Positions 9,386-17,859 of a stretch of DNA of 64,000 bases are shown here, piece after piece. The stretch covers positions 62,001-126,000 of the forward strand of contig NZ_WIPK01000003.1 in NCBI RefSeq assembly GCF_012922555.1, read 5' to 3'. Numbering within the stretch: position 1 is the first letter of the stretch; every line of letters begins with the position of its first letter. The stretch is from Paraclostridium dentum (GTDB lineage: Bacteria > Bacillota > Clostridia > Peptostreptococcales > Peptostreptococcaceae). Under the pieces are notes generated by a model that saw only the letters and a list, made by a program, of their open reading frames with translations, was not told the origin of the DNA and searched no databases. The position numbers were made by a program, and so were the translations under genes.

Positions 9386-10060
9386 ATGGATAATAATATA
9401 CTTTTTTTAAACAATTATATAAATGATATCGAATATGATTTTCTTAAAAATGGAAATACAAAGTATACTTACATATGTAAAAAGTTTTATGGTGTAGATA
9501 TAGAAAAGATAAGCATATATATTTGGACATTAAATATAATGGATGAATTTAGTCAAACAATTAATGAAAAGTGTAAAGACATGGATAACATAGAGAAAAT
9601 ATCTAAAGATGTTTATGATTTAATAAAGACGGATAGGAAAAAAGTTATATTGTATTCATATTTAAAAGGGCATTTGTTAGGATACAACAATTACATGTTA
9701 ATAAAAGAATTTAAAAATATAAATAAGGATATTAATGAAGCAGATTTTGCTGAACTTTTATCAAAATCTGAAGATGATGAATACCTTGAAATAAAAAAAT
9801 TTCAACACGATATAAAGTTAAAAGATATATATATTAATGATGAAAATAAATTAGTTGAAAATATAAAAAAATTTTACCTAACTAGTATGGAGGAAAGAAT
9901 AAGGGAGTTAAATTTAAAAGAAAATGTAGAAAAGATAATTAACTCAGTGAATGAAATTATGATAGATGATGCGAAAAACAAATATAATGAGGCAATTTTA
10001 GATGGAATCATACAGAAAATCAATAAAAAATCGCTTAAAATCAATAAAATACCTTTATAG
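9386..10060 (+). CDS. Unknown protein at the end of the pilus operon
   Basis: A 224-residue, strongly charged, apparently all-alpha soluble protein without signal peptide, membrane helix or recognisable motif. I do not recognise the family. It starts 73 nt after the PilO-like gene with AAGGGGGA before the ATG. The gap holds an imperfect inverted repeat (GTAGAATA at 9333-9340, TATTCTAC at 9357-9364). Same strand and very low GC match the pil genes, so it may be an accessory pilus or regulatory protein; that is inference from position only. Confidence 0.7.
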   Translation: MDNNILFLNNYINDIEYDFLKNGNTKYTYICKKFYGVDIEKISIYIWTLNIMDEFSQTINEKCKDMDNIEKISKDVYDLIKTDRKKVILYSYLKGHLLGYNNYMLIKEFKNINKDINEADFAELLSKSEDDEYLEIKKFQHDIKLKDIYINDENKLVENIKKFYLTSMEERIRELNLKENVEKIINSVNEIMIDDAKNKYNEAILDGIIQKINKKSLKINKIPL

Positions 10061-10135
10061 TGTAGAATCATTGAGGGAAAGATGATATAATTATAAATTG
10101 TATTTAAATTTAGAAATGAAGGAGTGAAAGTAACA

Positions 10136-11173
10136 GTGTTAGGGAGAAACGAGTTATGCCCATGCGGAAGCGGGAAAAAATATAAAAAATGCTGTTTAAA
10201 TAAAGATGTTGTGTCGGAGAGAGCTAGTAGAAAAATTGTACTTTCACAAAAACAATATTCACAACTGTACTCAAAACTATATGAATATTCAAGACAGCCA
10301 AAGTTTAAAGAAGAGTATAAAAAAGCACAAGAAATGTTTTATATATTAGATGATGAAAATGTAAATGGTAAGTTTGAAAGCTTCTTTAATACATACTTTA
10401 TACAAGACCATATAATGGAAAATAAAAAAGTTATAACTGTAGACTTTTTTGAAGAAAATAAAAATAGTTTAACTAAGCCAGAAGTAGATATACTAAAAAG
10501 CTTATTTGAATCTTATGTAAGTGTGTATGTTATAAAAGAAAAGTTAGAAGATAGAATCTTATTAAAAGATGCTATAACAGGAGACGAAATATACACTGAA
10601 GATATAAATCTATTAAACGGATTTAATCAAGGTGACTGTATAATAGCTAGAATAGTTGAAGTAGGAGAATCTCATCTATTATTAGACGTTACAGTAAGTA
10701 TATCAGATGCTGTTAAGGACGTAATAGTAAATGATATAAATCATTTCTTTAGCCAATATGAAGATTTATATAAAGATATAAAAACTTTCTTAATATATCA
10801 TACTCATATACTTTACAAGTACATTCAACAATTACTAGATCCTAACATAGCTGAATATCTTAAAGATCAAAAAGACGTTAAAGCTAAAAAACAAGAAGAA
10901 GTTAAAGAAATGATTGATGAAAATGAATGTTCAGTTTCAGCTTTACTTAAAGCTCAAGTTGAAAGTGATATACTAGAAAACTGTTTAGAGTTTTGGAACG
11001 AATATAAAGCTAAAAATAGCGAAATAAAAGGTTCTGAAAATGGATGGGCAGCAGCAGTAGAATATCACATTAAGAAAGAAAATGGACAAACAGTAACTCA
11101 ATCACAAATCTCTAAAAAATATGACATAAGTCCAAGTACTTTAGGTAAGAGACATAAAGACTTAAAAATGTAG
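10136..11173 (+). CDS. SEC-C zinc-motif protein with C-terminal helix-turn-helix-like segment
   Basis: The N-terminus carries a complete SEC-C metal-binding motif (NELCPCGSGKKYKKCC), as at the C-terminus of SecA and in many stand-alone proteins. The middle (about 40-270) is a helical domain with no motif I recognise. The last 40 residues (GWAAAVEYHIKK ... SQISKKYDISPSTLGKRHKD) resemble a helix-turn-helix or TFIIB cyclin-like repeat. GAAGGAG at 10117-10123 fits the GTG at 10136 better than the in-frame GTG at 10124, which touches the Shine-Dalgarno. Role unknown; zinc binding and nucleic-acid binding are inferred. Confidence 0.8.
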   Translation: MLGRNELCPCGSGKKYKKCCLNKDVVSERASRKIVLSQKQYSQLYSKLYEYSRQPKFKEEYKKAQEMFYILDDENVNGKFESFFNTYFIQDHIMENKKVITVDFFEENKNSLTKPEVDILKSLFESYVSVYVIKEKLEDRILLKDAITGDEIYTEDINLLNGFNQGDCIIARIVEVGESHLLLDVTVSISDAVKDVIVNDINHFFSQYEDLYKDIKTFLIYHTHILYKYIQQLLDPNIAEYLKDQKDVKAKKQEEVKEMIDENECSVSALLKAQVESDILENCLEFWNEYKAKNSEIKGSENGWAAAVEYHIKKENGQTVTQSQISKKYDISPSTLGKRHKDLKM

Positions 11174-11212
11174 TAAAAACTTAATTTAAAATATACAGAA
11201 AGAGGTATATAG

Positions 11213-11590
11213 ATGAGTCTTAATTTAGGAAAAGCAATTGCTGTATCAACAAGTTATATAAAATCTAATCCAGCGGTACCAGTATACAAGGGAGATGCAA
11301 CTCCTGAGAATTTATATGCAGTAATATACCATATAGAAATAGGGTACAACGAAAGCAGTTTAGAAAAGGCGATGCAATACATAATTATAGATTATAAAGA
11401 ATTTGAATTATGTGATAGCGATAAAAATGAATTAGTAAGTATAGCAAAACAATACTGTGAACAAAACGGTATAAAAGATGATGAGCAAACTCAAATAGCA
11501 TTACTAGATAATGAAGAGGCAGAGAATTTCTTAGAAAAAGTATTTAACAACATGAAAGTTATAAGAGGGTTAATAACTCAAAGAGATTAA
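11213..11590 (+). CDS. Hypothetical protein, possible partner of the SEC-C gene
   Basis: A 125-residue acidic soluble protein that I do not recognise. There is no signal peptide, membrane helix or catalytic motif. It starts 39 nt after the SEC-C gene and ends at a strong terminator, so the pair looks like one transcription unit. AGAGG precedes the ATG. Function unknown. Confidence 0.75.
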   Translation: MSLNLGKAIAVSTSYIKSNPAVPVYKGDATPENLYAVIYHIEIGYNESSLEKAMQYIIIDYKEFELCDSDKNELVSIAKQYCEQNGIKDDEQTQIALLDNEEAENFLEKVFNNMKVIRGLITQRD

Positions 11591-11613
11591 GTAACAATAT
11601 AATTAGAATTACC

Positions 11614-11650
11614 ATAAAAGCTAGGCCCTACGAAGCCTAGCTTTTATTTT
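11614..11650 (+). terminator. Rho-independent terminator
   Basis: Perfect 13-bp stem (ATAAAAGCTAGGC and its complement) with an 8-nt loop and a T-rich tail. The A-rich 5' flank makes it possibly bidirectional. Confidence 0.85.
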
Positions 11651-11673
11651 TACTAAAGAAAGGTAGGTATGAC

Positions 11674-13272
11674 ATGTTAAGAGTTTCTAATATTAAATTA
11701 GATATAAATGAAAGCTTAGATAATATAAAACCTATGTTATTAAAAAAATTAAAAATTAGTGAAAAAGAATTACTTAATTATAAGATATATAAAGAATCTA
11801 TAGACGCTAGAAGAAAAGGCAAAATAGATTTTGTTTACACTGTTGATGTAGAAATTAAGCATGAAAATAACATATTAAAAAAATCAAAAATTAAAGATGT
11901 TGTAGAAGTTAAAGAAAAATCATATACAGATGTACAAAGTGGAATTGAAAAGTTAAAAAACAGACCTGTTGTAATAGGAAGTGGGCCGGCTGGATTATTT
12001 GCAGCATTAGTTTTAGCTCAAAGAGGATATAATCCAATACTACTTGAAAGAGGACTAGATGTAGATACAAGAACAGAAGATATTAAAAAATTCTGGGAAG
12101 ATGGAAAGTTTAATTCAAAATCTAACGTTCAATTTGGAGAAGGTGGAGCAGGAACATTTTCAGATGGAAAATTAACTACTAGAATAAAAGATATAAGATG
12201 CAGAAAGGTTTTAGAAGAACTTGTTAACTTTGGAGCTCCAGAAGAGATCTTGTATTCATATAAACCGCATGTTGGAACAGACATATTAAAAGAAGTAGTT
12301 AAAAATATAAGAGAAGAAATTATAAGACTAGGCGGAGAAGTTAAATTTGATGCTAAAGTTACAAAGATAGATATAGAAAATAACGAAATAAAATCTGTAA
12401 TTGTAAATGATAAAGAAACTTTCGAAACAGAAGCTGTAATACTTGCAATAGGACATAGTGCTAGAGATACGTATAAGATGTTATATGAGCAAGGTGTAAA
12501 AATAACTCAAAAACCTTTTGCTATAGGAGCAAGAATAGAGCATCCTCAAACATTAATAAATAAATCTCAATACAAAGAGTTCCATGATCATCCTAGATTA
12601 GGGGCAGCAGACTATAGATTAGTTGAACATACATCAAATGGAAGAAGTATATATACTTTTTGTATGTGCCCAGGAGGGACTGTAATAGCCTCAGCATCTG
12701 AAGAAGGACAAGTTGTTACTAATGGGATGAGTGAACATGCTAGAGACCAAGAGAACGCGAATAGTGCAGTTTTAGTGAATGTTACTACGGAGGACTTTGA
12801 AAGTGACCATCCGTTAGCGGGAGTTTACTTCCAAGAAAAATATGAAAGATTAGCATTTGAACTAGGTGGTAAAAACTATAAAGCTCCAATTCAATTAGTA
12901 GGAGACTTTTTAAATGATAGAGTAAGTACTGAATTAGGATCTGTAAGACCTTCATATAAACCAGGATATGAATTTATAGATTTAAGAGGCTGTTTACCGA
13001 AGTTTGTATGTGACACAATGAAAGAAGGATTACTTTTACTAGATAAAAAGTTAAATGGATTTGCTATGAATGATGCTGTTCTAACAGGGGTAGAAACTAG
13101 ATCTTCTGCACCTATAAGAATAGTTAGAGATGAGCAAACACTAGAATCTGTTAATGTAAAAGATTTATATCCTAGTGGTGAAGGCGCTGGATATGCAGGA
13201 GGAATAGTGACTGCAGCTGTAGATGGAATAAAGTGTGCTGAAAAAATTATTTCTAAATATTGTGAAAATTAA
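11674..13272 (+). CDS. FAD-dependent oxidoreductase (COG2509 type)
   Basis: A 532-residue flavoprotein. An N-terminal domain of about 90 residues precedes the dinucleotide-binding motif GSGPAG (102-107) with the following LLERG acidic-end strand. GEGGAGTFSDGKL and the C-terminal PSGEGAGYAGGI are hallmark segments of this uncharacterized FAD dehydrogenase family. Substrate unknown. AAAGGTAGG precedes the ATG. It is a single gene between a terminator and the Na/Pi symporter gene. Confidence 0.88.
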   Translation: MLRVSNIKLDINESLDNIKPMLLKKLKISEKELLNYKIYKESIDARRKGKIDFVYTVDVEIKHENNILKKSKIKDVVEVKEKSYTDVQSGIEKLKNRPVVIGSGPAGLFAALVLAQRGYNPILLERGLDVDTRTEDIKKFWEDGKFNSKSNVQFGEGGAGTFSDGKLTTRIKDIRCRKVLEELVNFGAPEEILYSYKPHVGTDILKEVVKNIREEIIRLGGEVKFDAKVTKIDIENNEIKSVIVNDKETFETEAVILAIGHSARDTYKMLYEQGVKITQKPFAIGARIEHPQTLINKSQYKEFHDHPRLGAADYRLVEHTSNGRSIYTFCMCPGGTVIASASEEGQVVTNGMSEHARDQENANSAVLVNVTTEDFESDHPLAGVYFQEKYERLAFELGGKNYKAPIQLVGDFLNDRVSTELGSVRPSYKPGYEFIDLRGCLPKFVCDTMKEGLLLLDKKLNGFAMNDAVLTGVETRSSAPIRIVRDEQTLESVNVKDLYPSGEGAGYAGGIVTAAVDGIKCAEKIISKYCEN

Positions 13273-13409
13273 AAGTTAACCATAATTTAATAAATATTTA
13301 ATATATTTTTAATATTTAACATAGATTTAACAAAACTAGGCAAGCTGTTTGATAAAATGGATAAGGCGCTATATTTGTAGACTAATAGTATAAATATTTC
13401 AAGGAGGAA

Positions 13410-15038
13410 ATGAAATTGGATATAGTAATTAGCCTTATGGGAGGATTGGGTTTATTCTTATATGGAATGAACTTAATGGCAGAGGGTCTTGAAAAATCAG
13501 CAGGATCAAAACTTAAAAGAATAGTTGAACTTCTTACTAGTAATGTATTCATGGGAGTTATTGTAGGTGCATTTGTTACTGCAATCATACAAAGTAGTAG
13601 TGCTACAACAGTTATGGTAGTTGGATTTGTAAATGCAGGTATAATGAACTTAACACAAGCAATAGGCGTTATAATGGGAGCTAACATAGGAACTACTGTA
13701 ACTGCTCAGCTTGTATCATTTGACTTAAATGGAATGGCACCTATAGCATTAGGGATCGGTATTATTTTATATTTATTTGCATCTAAGCCAAAAGTTAAAA
13801 ACATAGCAGAAATACTAATTGGATTTGGTATATTATTTACTGGTATGGACTTTATGAAAAATGCAGTTGAACCATTGGCTGAGTATAAAGGATTTACAGA
13901 CTTATTAGTAGGGTTTGGAGATCATCCTTTATTAGGATTATTATTAGGATTTGGTATAACAGCTATAGTTCAAAGTTCAAGTGCTTCTATGGGAATGCTT
14001 ATAGCTTTAGCATCACAAGGATTAATACCTTTAAATGCAGCATTACCTATATTATACGGACAAAATATAGGGACATGTGTTACATCATTAATATCAAGTG
14101 TTGGAGCGTCTAGAAATGCTAAAAGAGCAGCAGTTATGCACTTAATATTCAATGTTTTAGGTACGGCAGTGTTCTTAATAGTATTAAACAAACCAGTAGT
14201 AAGCTTCGTAACTAATATGAATCCTGGTGATGTAGCTAGACAAATAGCTAATACTCATACATTATTCAATATAATATCAGTTATTATACTACTTCCATTT
14301 ACGAAGTTTATCATAAATCTTGCTATAAAACTTGTTCCAGATAAAGCTGGAGAAGAAGATGAAAGCAAAGCTATAAAGTATCTGGATGATAGAATAGTTG
14401 AGACGCCATCAATAGCTGTAGCAAGTGTAGTTAAAGAAACTTTAAGAATGGGTAAAAAAGCTAAAGAAAGTGTAAATTATGCACTAGATGGATTTTTAGA
14501 ACAATCTCAAGAGAATATAGATAAATCATTTAAAAATGAAAAAATAGTAAATGAATTACAAAAGGGAATTCTAAACTATTTACTTAAATTATCAAAAGCT
14601 CATTTAGATGAAGATGCTAGAGATATAGTAGACTCTTTATTTAATACAGTAAATGATATAGAAAGAATAGGGGACCATGCTGAAAATATAGCTGAGTTAG
14701 CTCAAGATATAATTGATTCAGATTTAAAATTATCTAAGCAAGGAACTGAAGAAGTAAGAGAATTATACAATAAAGTTATAGCAACTTATGATTATGCATT
14801 ACAAGCTATGAAAACTTATGATGTAGACTTAGCTTGTAAAGTTATAAAGATGGAAGAACAAGTTGATATAATGGAAAAATCATGTAGAGCAAATCATATA
14901 CATAGATTAAATAATAGTTTATGTAGTATAGACAGCGGAATTATATTCTTAGATTTAATATCTAACCTTGAAAGAATATCAGACCATGCGGTTAATATAG
15001 CTCAACAAGTTATAGCAAACAAATTAGAAAAACAATAA
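13410..15038 (+). CDS. Na+/phosphate symporter with C-terminal PhoU-like domain
   Basis: Sodium-coupled phosphate uptake protein of the NptA/PNaS family. The two inverted membrane halves each carry the signature QSSSA (Gln61 and Gln188), with about eight hydrophobic helices up to residue 310. Residues 340-540 form a helical domain with two PhoU-like repeats (IERIGDHAENIAE and LERISDHAVNIAQ). AAGGAGG lies 6 nt before the ATG. The PhoU-like tail presumably gates transport by phosphate status. A second phosphate system (pst) lies 10 kb downstream. Confidence 0.93.
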   Translation: MKLDIVISLMGGLGLFLYGMNLMAEGLEKSAGSKLKRIVELLTSNVFMGVIVGAFVTAIIQSSSATTVMVVGFVNAGIMNLTQAIGVIMGANIGTTVTAQLVSFDLNGMAPIALGIGIILYLFASKPKVKNIAEILIGFGILFTGMDFMKNAVEPLAEYKGFTDLLVGFGDHPLLGLLLGFGITAIVQSSSASMGMLIALASQGLIPLNAALPILYGQNIGTCVTSLISSVGASRNAKRAAVMHLIFNVLGTAVFLIVLNKPVVSFVTNMNPGDVARQIANTHTLFNIISVIILLPFTKFIINLAIKLVPDKAGEEDESKAIKYLDDRIVETPSIAVASVVKETLRMGKKAKESVNYALDGFLEQSQENIDKSFKNEKIVNELQKGILNYLLKLSKAHLDEDARDIVDSLFNTVNDIERIGDHAENIAELAQDIIDSDLKLSKQGTEEVRELYNKVIATYDYALQAMKTYDVDLACKVIKMEEQVDIMEKSCRANHIHRLNNSLCSIDSGIIFLDLISNLERISDHAVNIAQQVIANKLEKQ

Positions 15039-15051
15039 TATAATTATCGAC

Positions 15052-15083
15052 AAACTCCTGTATAAAAAATATACAGGAGTTTT
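15052..15083 (+). terminator. Terminator-like hairpin after the Na/Pi symporter
   Basis: AAACTCCTGTATA and its perfect complement surround a 6-nt A-rich loop; only four T follow, so strength is uncertain. Confidence 0.75.
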
Positions 15084-15145
15084 GTATATATAAATGAATA
15101 ATTGAAAATATTATAATTAAATTATAAATAAATATTATAATTAAT

Positions 15146-15174
15146 TTGGAAAAATACATATTGTTTGATATAAT
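15146..15174 (+). promoter_or_regulatory. Putative sigma-A promoter of pgi
   Basis: TTGGAA (15146-15151) and TATAAT (15169-15174) with a 17-bp spacer, 45 bp before the pgi start. Confidence 0.6.
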
Positions 15175-15219
15175 TTTCTATATAATAAATTTTTAACGAG
15201 ATAAGGAAGGTAATGGGCT

Positions 15220-16572
15220 ATGAAAAAGTTAAGTTTTGATTATAGTAATTCAATAGGTTTTTTTAACCAAAAAGAAATCGATTGTATGGGCGAGTATGTA
15301 AAAGTTGCTCATGAAATGATACATAATAAAACTGGTGAGGGGAACGATTTCTTAGGTTGGGTAAACTTACCTAGTGATTATGATAAAGAAGAGTTTGATA
15401 GAATAAAAAAATCTGCACAAAAAATAAAGGAAGATTCAGATGTACTTTTAGTTATAGGAATAGGTGGATCTTACTTAGGAGCGAGAGCTGCAATAGAAAC
15501 ATTAGGACACTCATTTAGAAACAACTTAACTAAAGAAGAAAGAAAATCTCCAGAAGTTTATTTTGTAGGTCAAAATATAAGTTCTACATACATGTTAGAT
15601 TTACTAGATATAATCAAAGATAAAGATGTATCTATAAATGTTATATCTAAATCAGGAACTACAACAGAGCCAGCTATCGCGTTTAGAGTATTCAAAGATT
15701 TCTTAGAGAAAAAGTATGGAAAAGAAGAAGCTAGTAAAAGAATATATGCTACAACTGATTCTAAGAAAGGTGCATTAAAATCTTTAGCAAATGAAGAAGG
15801 ATATGAGTGCTTTGTAATACCTGATGATGTTGGAGGAAGATTCTCAGTATTAACTCCTGTTGGATTATTACCAATAGCAGTTTGTGATATAAATATAGAT
15901 GCTATGATGCAAGGTGCAAAAGATGCAATGGATGATTTTTCTAATCCTGACTTAAAGTCAAACTACAGTTATCAATATGCTGTAGCTAGAAATGTTCTTC
16001 ACAGAAAAGGTAAAGATGTAGAGTTAATGGTAAATTATGAGCCAAGCTTACATTATGTTGGAGAGTGGTGGAAACAACTTTACGGAGAAAGTGAAGGAAA
16101 AGATAACAAAGGTATATATCCAGCTTCAGTAGATTTTTCAACAGATTTACATTCTATGGGACAATATATACAAGAAGGTAAAAGAATAATATTTGAAACA
16201 GTTTTAAATGTTGAAAAAACTAGAAGAGAAATAACTATAAATGAAGAAAAAATAGATTTAGATGGTTTAAATTACTTAGCTGACAAGACTGTTGACTTTG
16301 TAAATAAGAAAGCTTTCCAAGGAACTTTATTAGCACATACAGATGGAAATGTTCCAAACTTAATAGTAAATATACCTCAATTAGATGAGTATAACTTTGG
16401 ATACTTAGTTTACTTCTTTGAAAAAGCATGTGCAGTAAGTGGATACTTATTAGGAGTAAATCCATTTAATCAACCTGGAGTAGAAGCATACAAAAAAAAT
16501 ATGTTTGCTTTATTAGGAAAGCCTGGTTTTGAAAAAGAAAGAGCTGAATTAGAAAAAAGATTAAACAATTAA
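15220..16572 (+). CDS. pgi: Glucose-6-phosphate isomerase
   Basis: Interconverts glucose 6-phosphate and fructose 6-phosphate in the cytosol. The 450 residues match the short Firmicute type. Seen: phosphate-binding segment [23 protein letters not shown], the catalytic region [11 protein letters not shown], and near the end [12 protein letters not shown] with the conserved catalytic Lys. It is monocistronic: own promoter upstream and a hairpin terminator 28 nt after the stop. The lower glycolytic genes are grouped separately at 59-64 kb. Confidence 0.97.
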   Translation: MKKLSFDYSNSIGFFNQKEIDCMGEYVKVAHEMIHNKTGEGNDFLGWVNLPSDYDKEEFDRIKKSAQKIKEDSDVLLVIGIGGSYLGARAAIETLGHSFRNNLTKEERKSPEVYFVGQNISSTYMLDLLDIIKDKDVSINVISKSGTTTEPAIAFRVFKDFLEKKYGKEEASKRIYATTDSKKGALKSLANEEGYECFVIPDDVGGRFSVLTPVGLLPIAVCDINIDAMMQGAKDAMDDFSNPDLKSNYSYQYAVARNVLHRKGKDVELMVNYEPSLHYVGEWWKQLYGESEGKDNKGIYPASVDFSTDLHSMGQYIQEGKRIIFETVLNVEKTRREITINEEKIDLDGLNYLADKTVDFVNKKAFQGTLLAHTDGNVPNLIVNIPQLDEYNFGYLVYFFEKACAVSGYLLGVNPFNQPGVEAYKKNMFALLGKPGFEKERAELEKRLNN

Positions 16573-16600
16573 GGTTTAATTAAGGATACAGTTATATAAT

Positions 16601-16637
16601 AAACACTATACAGAAATTAACTGTATAGTGTTTTTAT
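16601..16637 (+). terminator. Rho-independent terminator after pgi
   Basis: 13-bp perfect stem (AAACACTATACAG and complement), 7-nt loop, T5 overlapping the end of the stem. Confidence 0.88.
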
Positions 16638-16719
16638 ATTTAAGAATATAAAAGCATTAAAAAAATAATAATAATACAAAAGTAAAATAATATAAAAATT
16701 AAATAGGAGGGATAAATAT

Positions 16720-17802
16720 ATGAGTAGTGGAAAGAAGACTAGTATAACTCTTATTATAATAGTTAGTATAATAAGTGCGATGGTTGGAAGTTTTATAACA
16801 GCTTTTATACTTGGGGATAAGCTATCATCTAAATCTAATGGAAATAAACAAGATATAGTTGTAAATGAAGGGACTAAAAGTGAAAATATATATCATGCAG
16901 TAACTGACAAGGCAATGCCTTCTGTAGTAGGTATAACAACTACTACAATAGATACTAACAATATATTTGCAATACCACAACAATCACAAGGTGTAGGAAC
17001 AGGATTTATAGTAGATTCTAAAGGATACATATTAACAAATTCACATGTTGTATCTGATGGAAAAGCATCTGATGTAAATGTTTTATTTAATGATGGATCA
17101 ACTTCAAAGGGAAAAGTTTTATGGAATGATCCAACTATAGATTTAGCTATTGTAAAAGTTGATAAGACAGGACTTCCTGTAGCAGACTTAGGAAATAGTG
17201 ATTCTGTAAGAACTGGAGATTTAGCAGTAGCAATAGGAAATCCACTAGGATTAGAATTCCAAAAAAGTGTTACACAAGGAATAATAAGTGGATTAGATAG
17301 AAGCATACAAACAGAGCAATCTAATATGACAGGGCTTATACAAACTGATGCAAGTATAAATCCAGGTAACAGTGGAGGACCTTTATTAAATGATAAAGGA
17401 GAAGTTATAGGTATAAACACAGCTAAAGCATCTGGAGCAGAAGGATTAGGATTTGCAATACCTATAAATACAGCAAAACCTATAGTAGAGCAAATTATCA
17501 AAGATGGTAAATTTGAAAAAGTAACATTAGGTATAAAAGGTATAGATGTAAAAACATTTGAAACAACAACAGGAACTGACTTAGCTGCTGATGAAGGTGT
17601 TTATATAGCAGAAGTAGTAGCTAATACTCCAGCTCAAAAATCAGGAATACAAGCAGGAGATGTAATAACAAAGGTTGGAGATACAAAGATAACATCAATG
17701 AGTGATTTAAATAAAGCATTATATAAATTCTCAGTAGGAGATAAAGCTAAAGTAGAAGTAAACAGAGGCGGAAAGAATATAACTATAGATGTTAAGTTCT
17801 AA
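16720..17802 (+). CDS. htrA: Membrane-anchored HtrA/DegP-type serine protease
   Basis: Envelope stress protease. 360 residues: cytoplasmic basic start, one transmembrane anchor (about 9-31), a linker, a trypsin-like domain with catalytic His109 (TNSHVV), Asp141 (PTIDLAIV) and Ser218 (GNSGGP), then a single C-terminal PDZ domain (about 265-360). This is the standard Firmicute HtrA layout, with the protease on the outer face of the membrane. GGAGGG lies 8 nt before the ATG. No CssR-type operator was recognised. It converges on feoB across a shared terminator. Confidence 0.95.
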   Translation: MSSGKKTSITLIIIVSIISAMVGSFITAFILGDKLSSKSNGNKQDIVVNEGTKSENIYHAVTDKAMPSVVGITTTTIDTNNIFAIPQQSQGVGTGFIVDSKGYILTNSHVVSDGKASDVNVLFNDGSTSKGKVLWNDPTIDLAIVKVDKTGLPVADLGNSDSVRTGDLAVAIGNPLGLEFQKSVTQGIISGLDRSIQTEQSNMTGLIQTDASINPGNSGGPLLNDKGEVIGINTAKASGAEGLGFAIPINTAKPIVEQIIKDGKFEKVTLGIKGIDVKTFETTTGTDLAADEGVYIAEVVANTPAQKSGIQAGDVITKVGDTKITSMSDLNKALYKFSVGDKAKVEVNRGGKNITIDVKF

Positions 17803-17813
17803 TATATAAATAA

Positions 17814-17840
17814 AAAAGATGGGATCTAATCCCATCTTTT
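17814..17840. terminator. Bidirectional terminator between htrA and feoB
   Basis: AAAAAGATGGGA-tctaa-TCCCATCTTTTT. A-run on the left and T-run on the right serve both convergent genes. Confidence 0.9.
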
Positions 17841-17859
17841 TTTATTTATATTAAATAGA

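Noticed and set aside
16893-17501. Long minus-strand open frame (202 codons) inside htrA
   Set aside because: It is opposite a well-defined gene with all catalytic residues, has no Shine-Dalgarno and its composition mirrors the sense codons.
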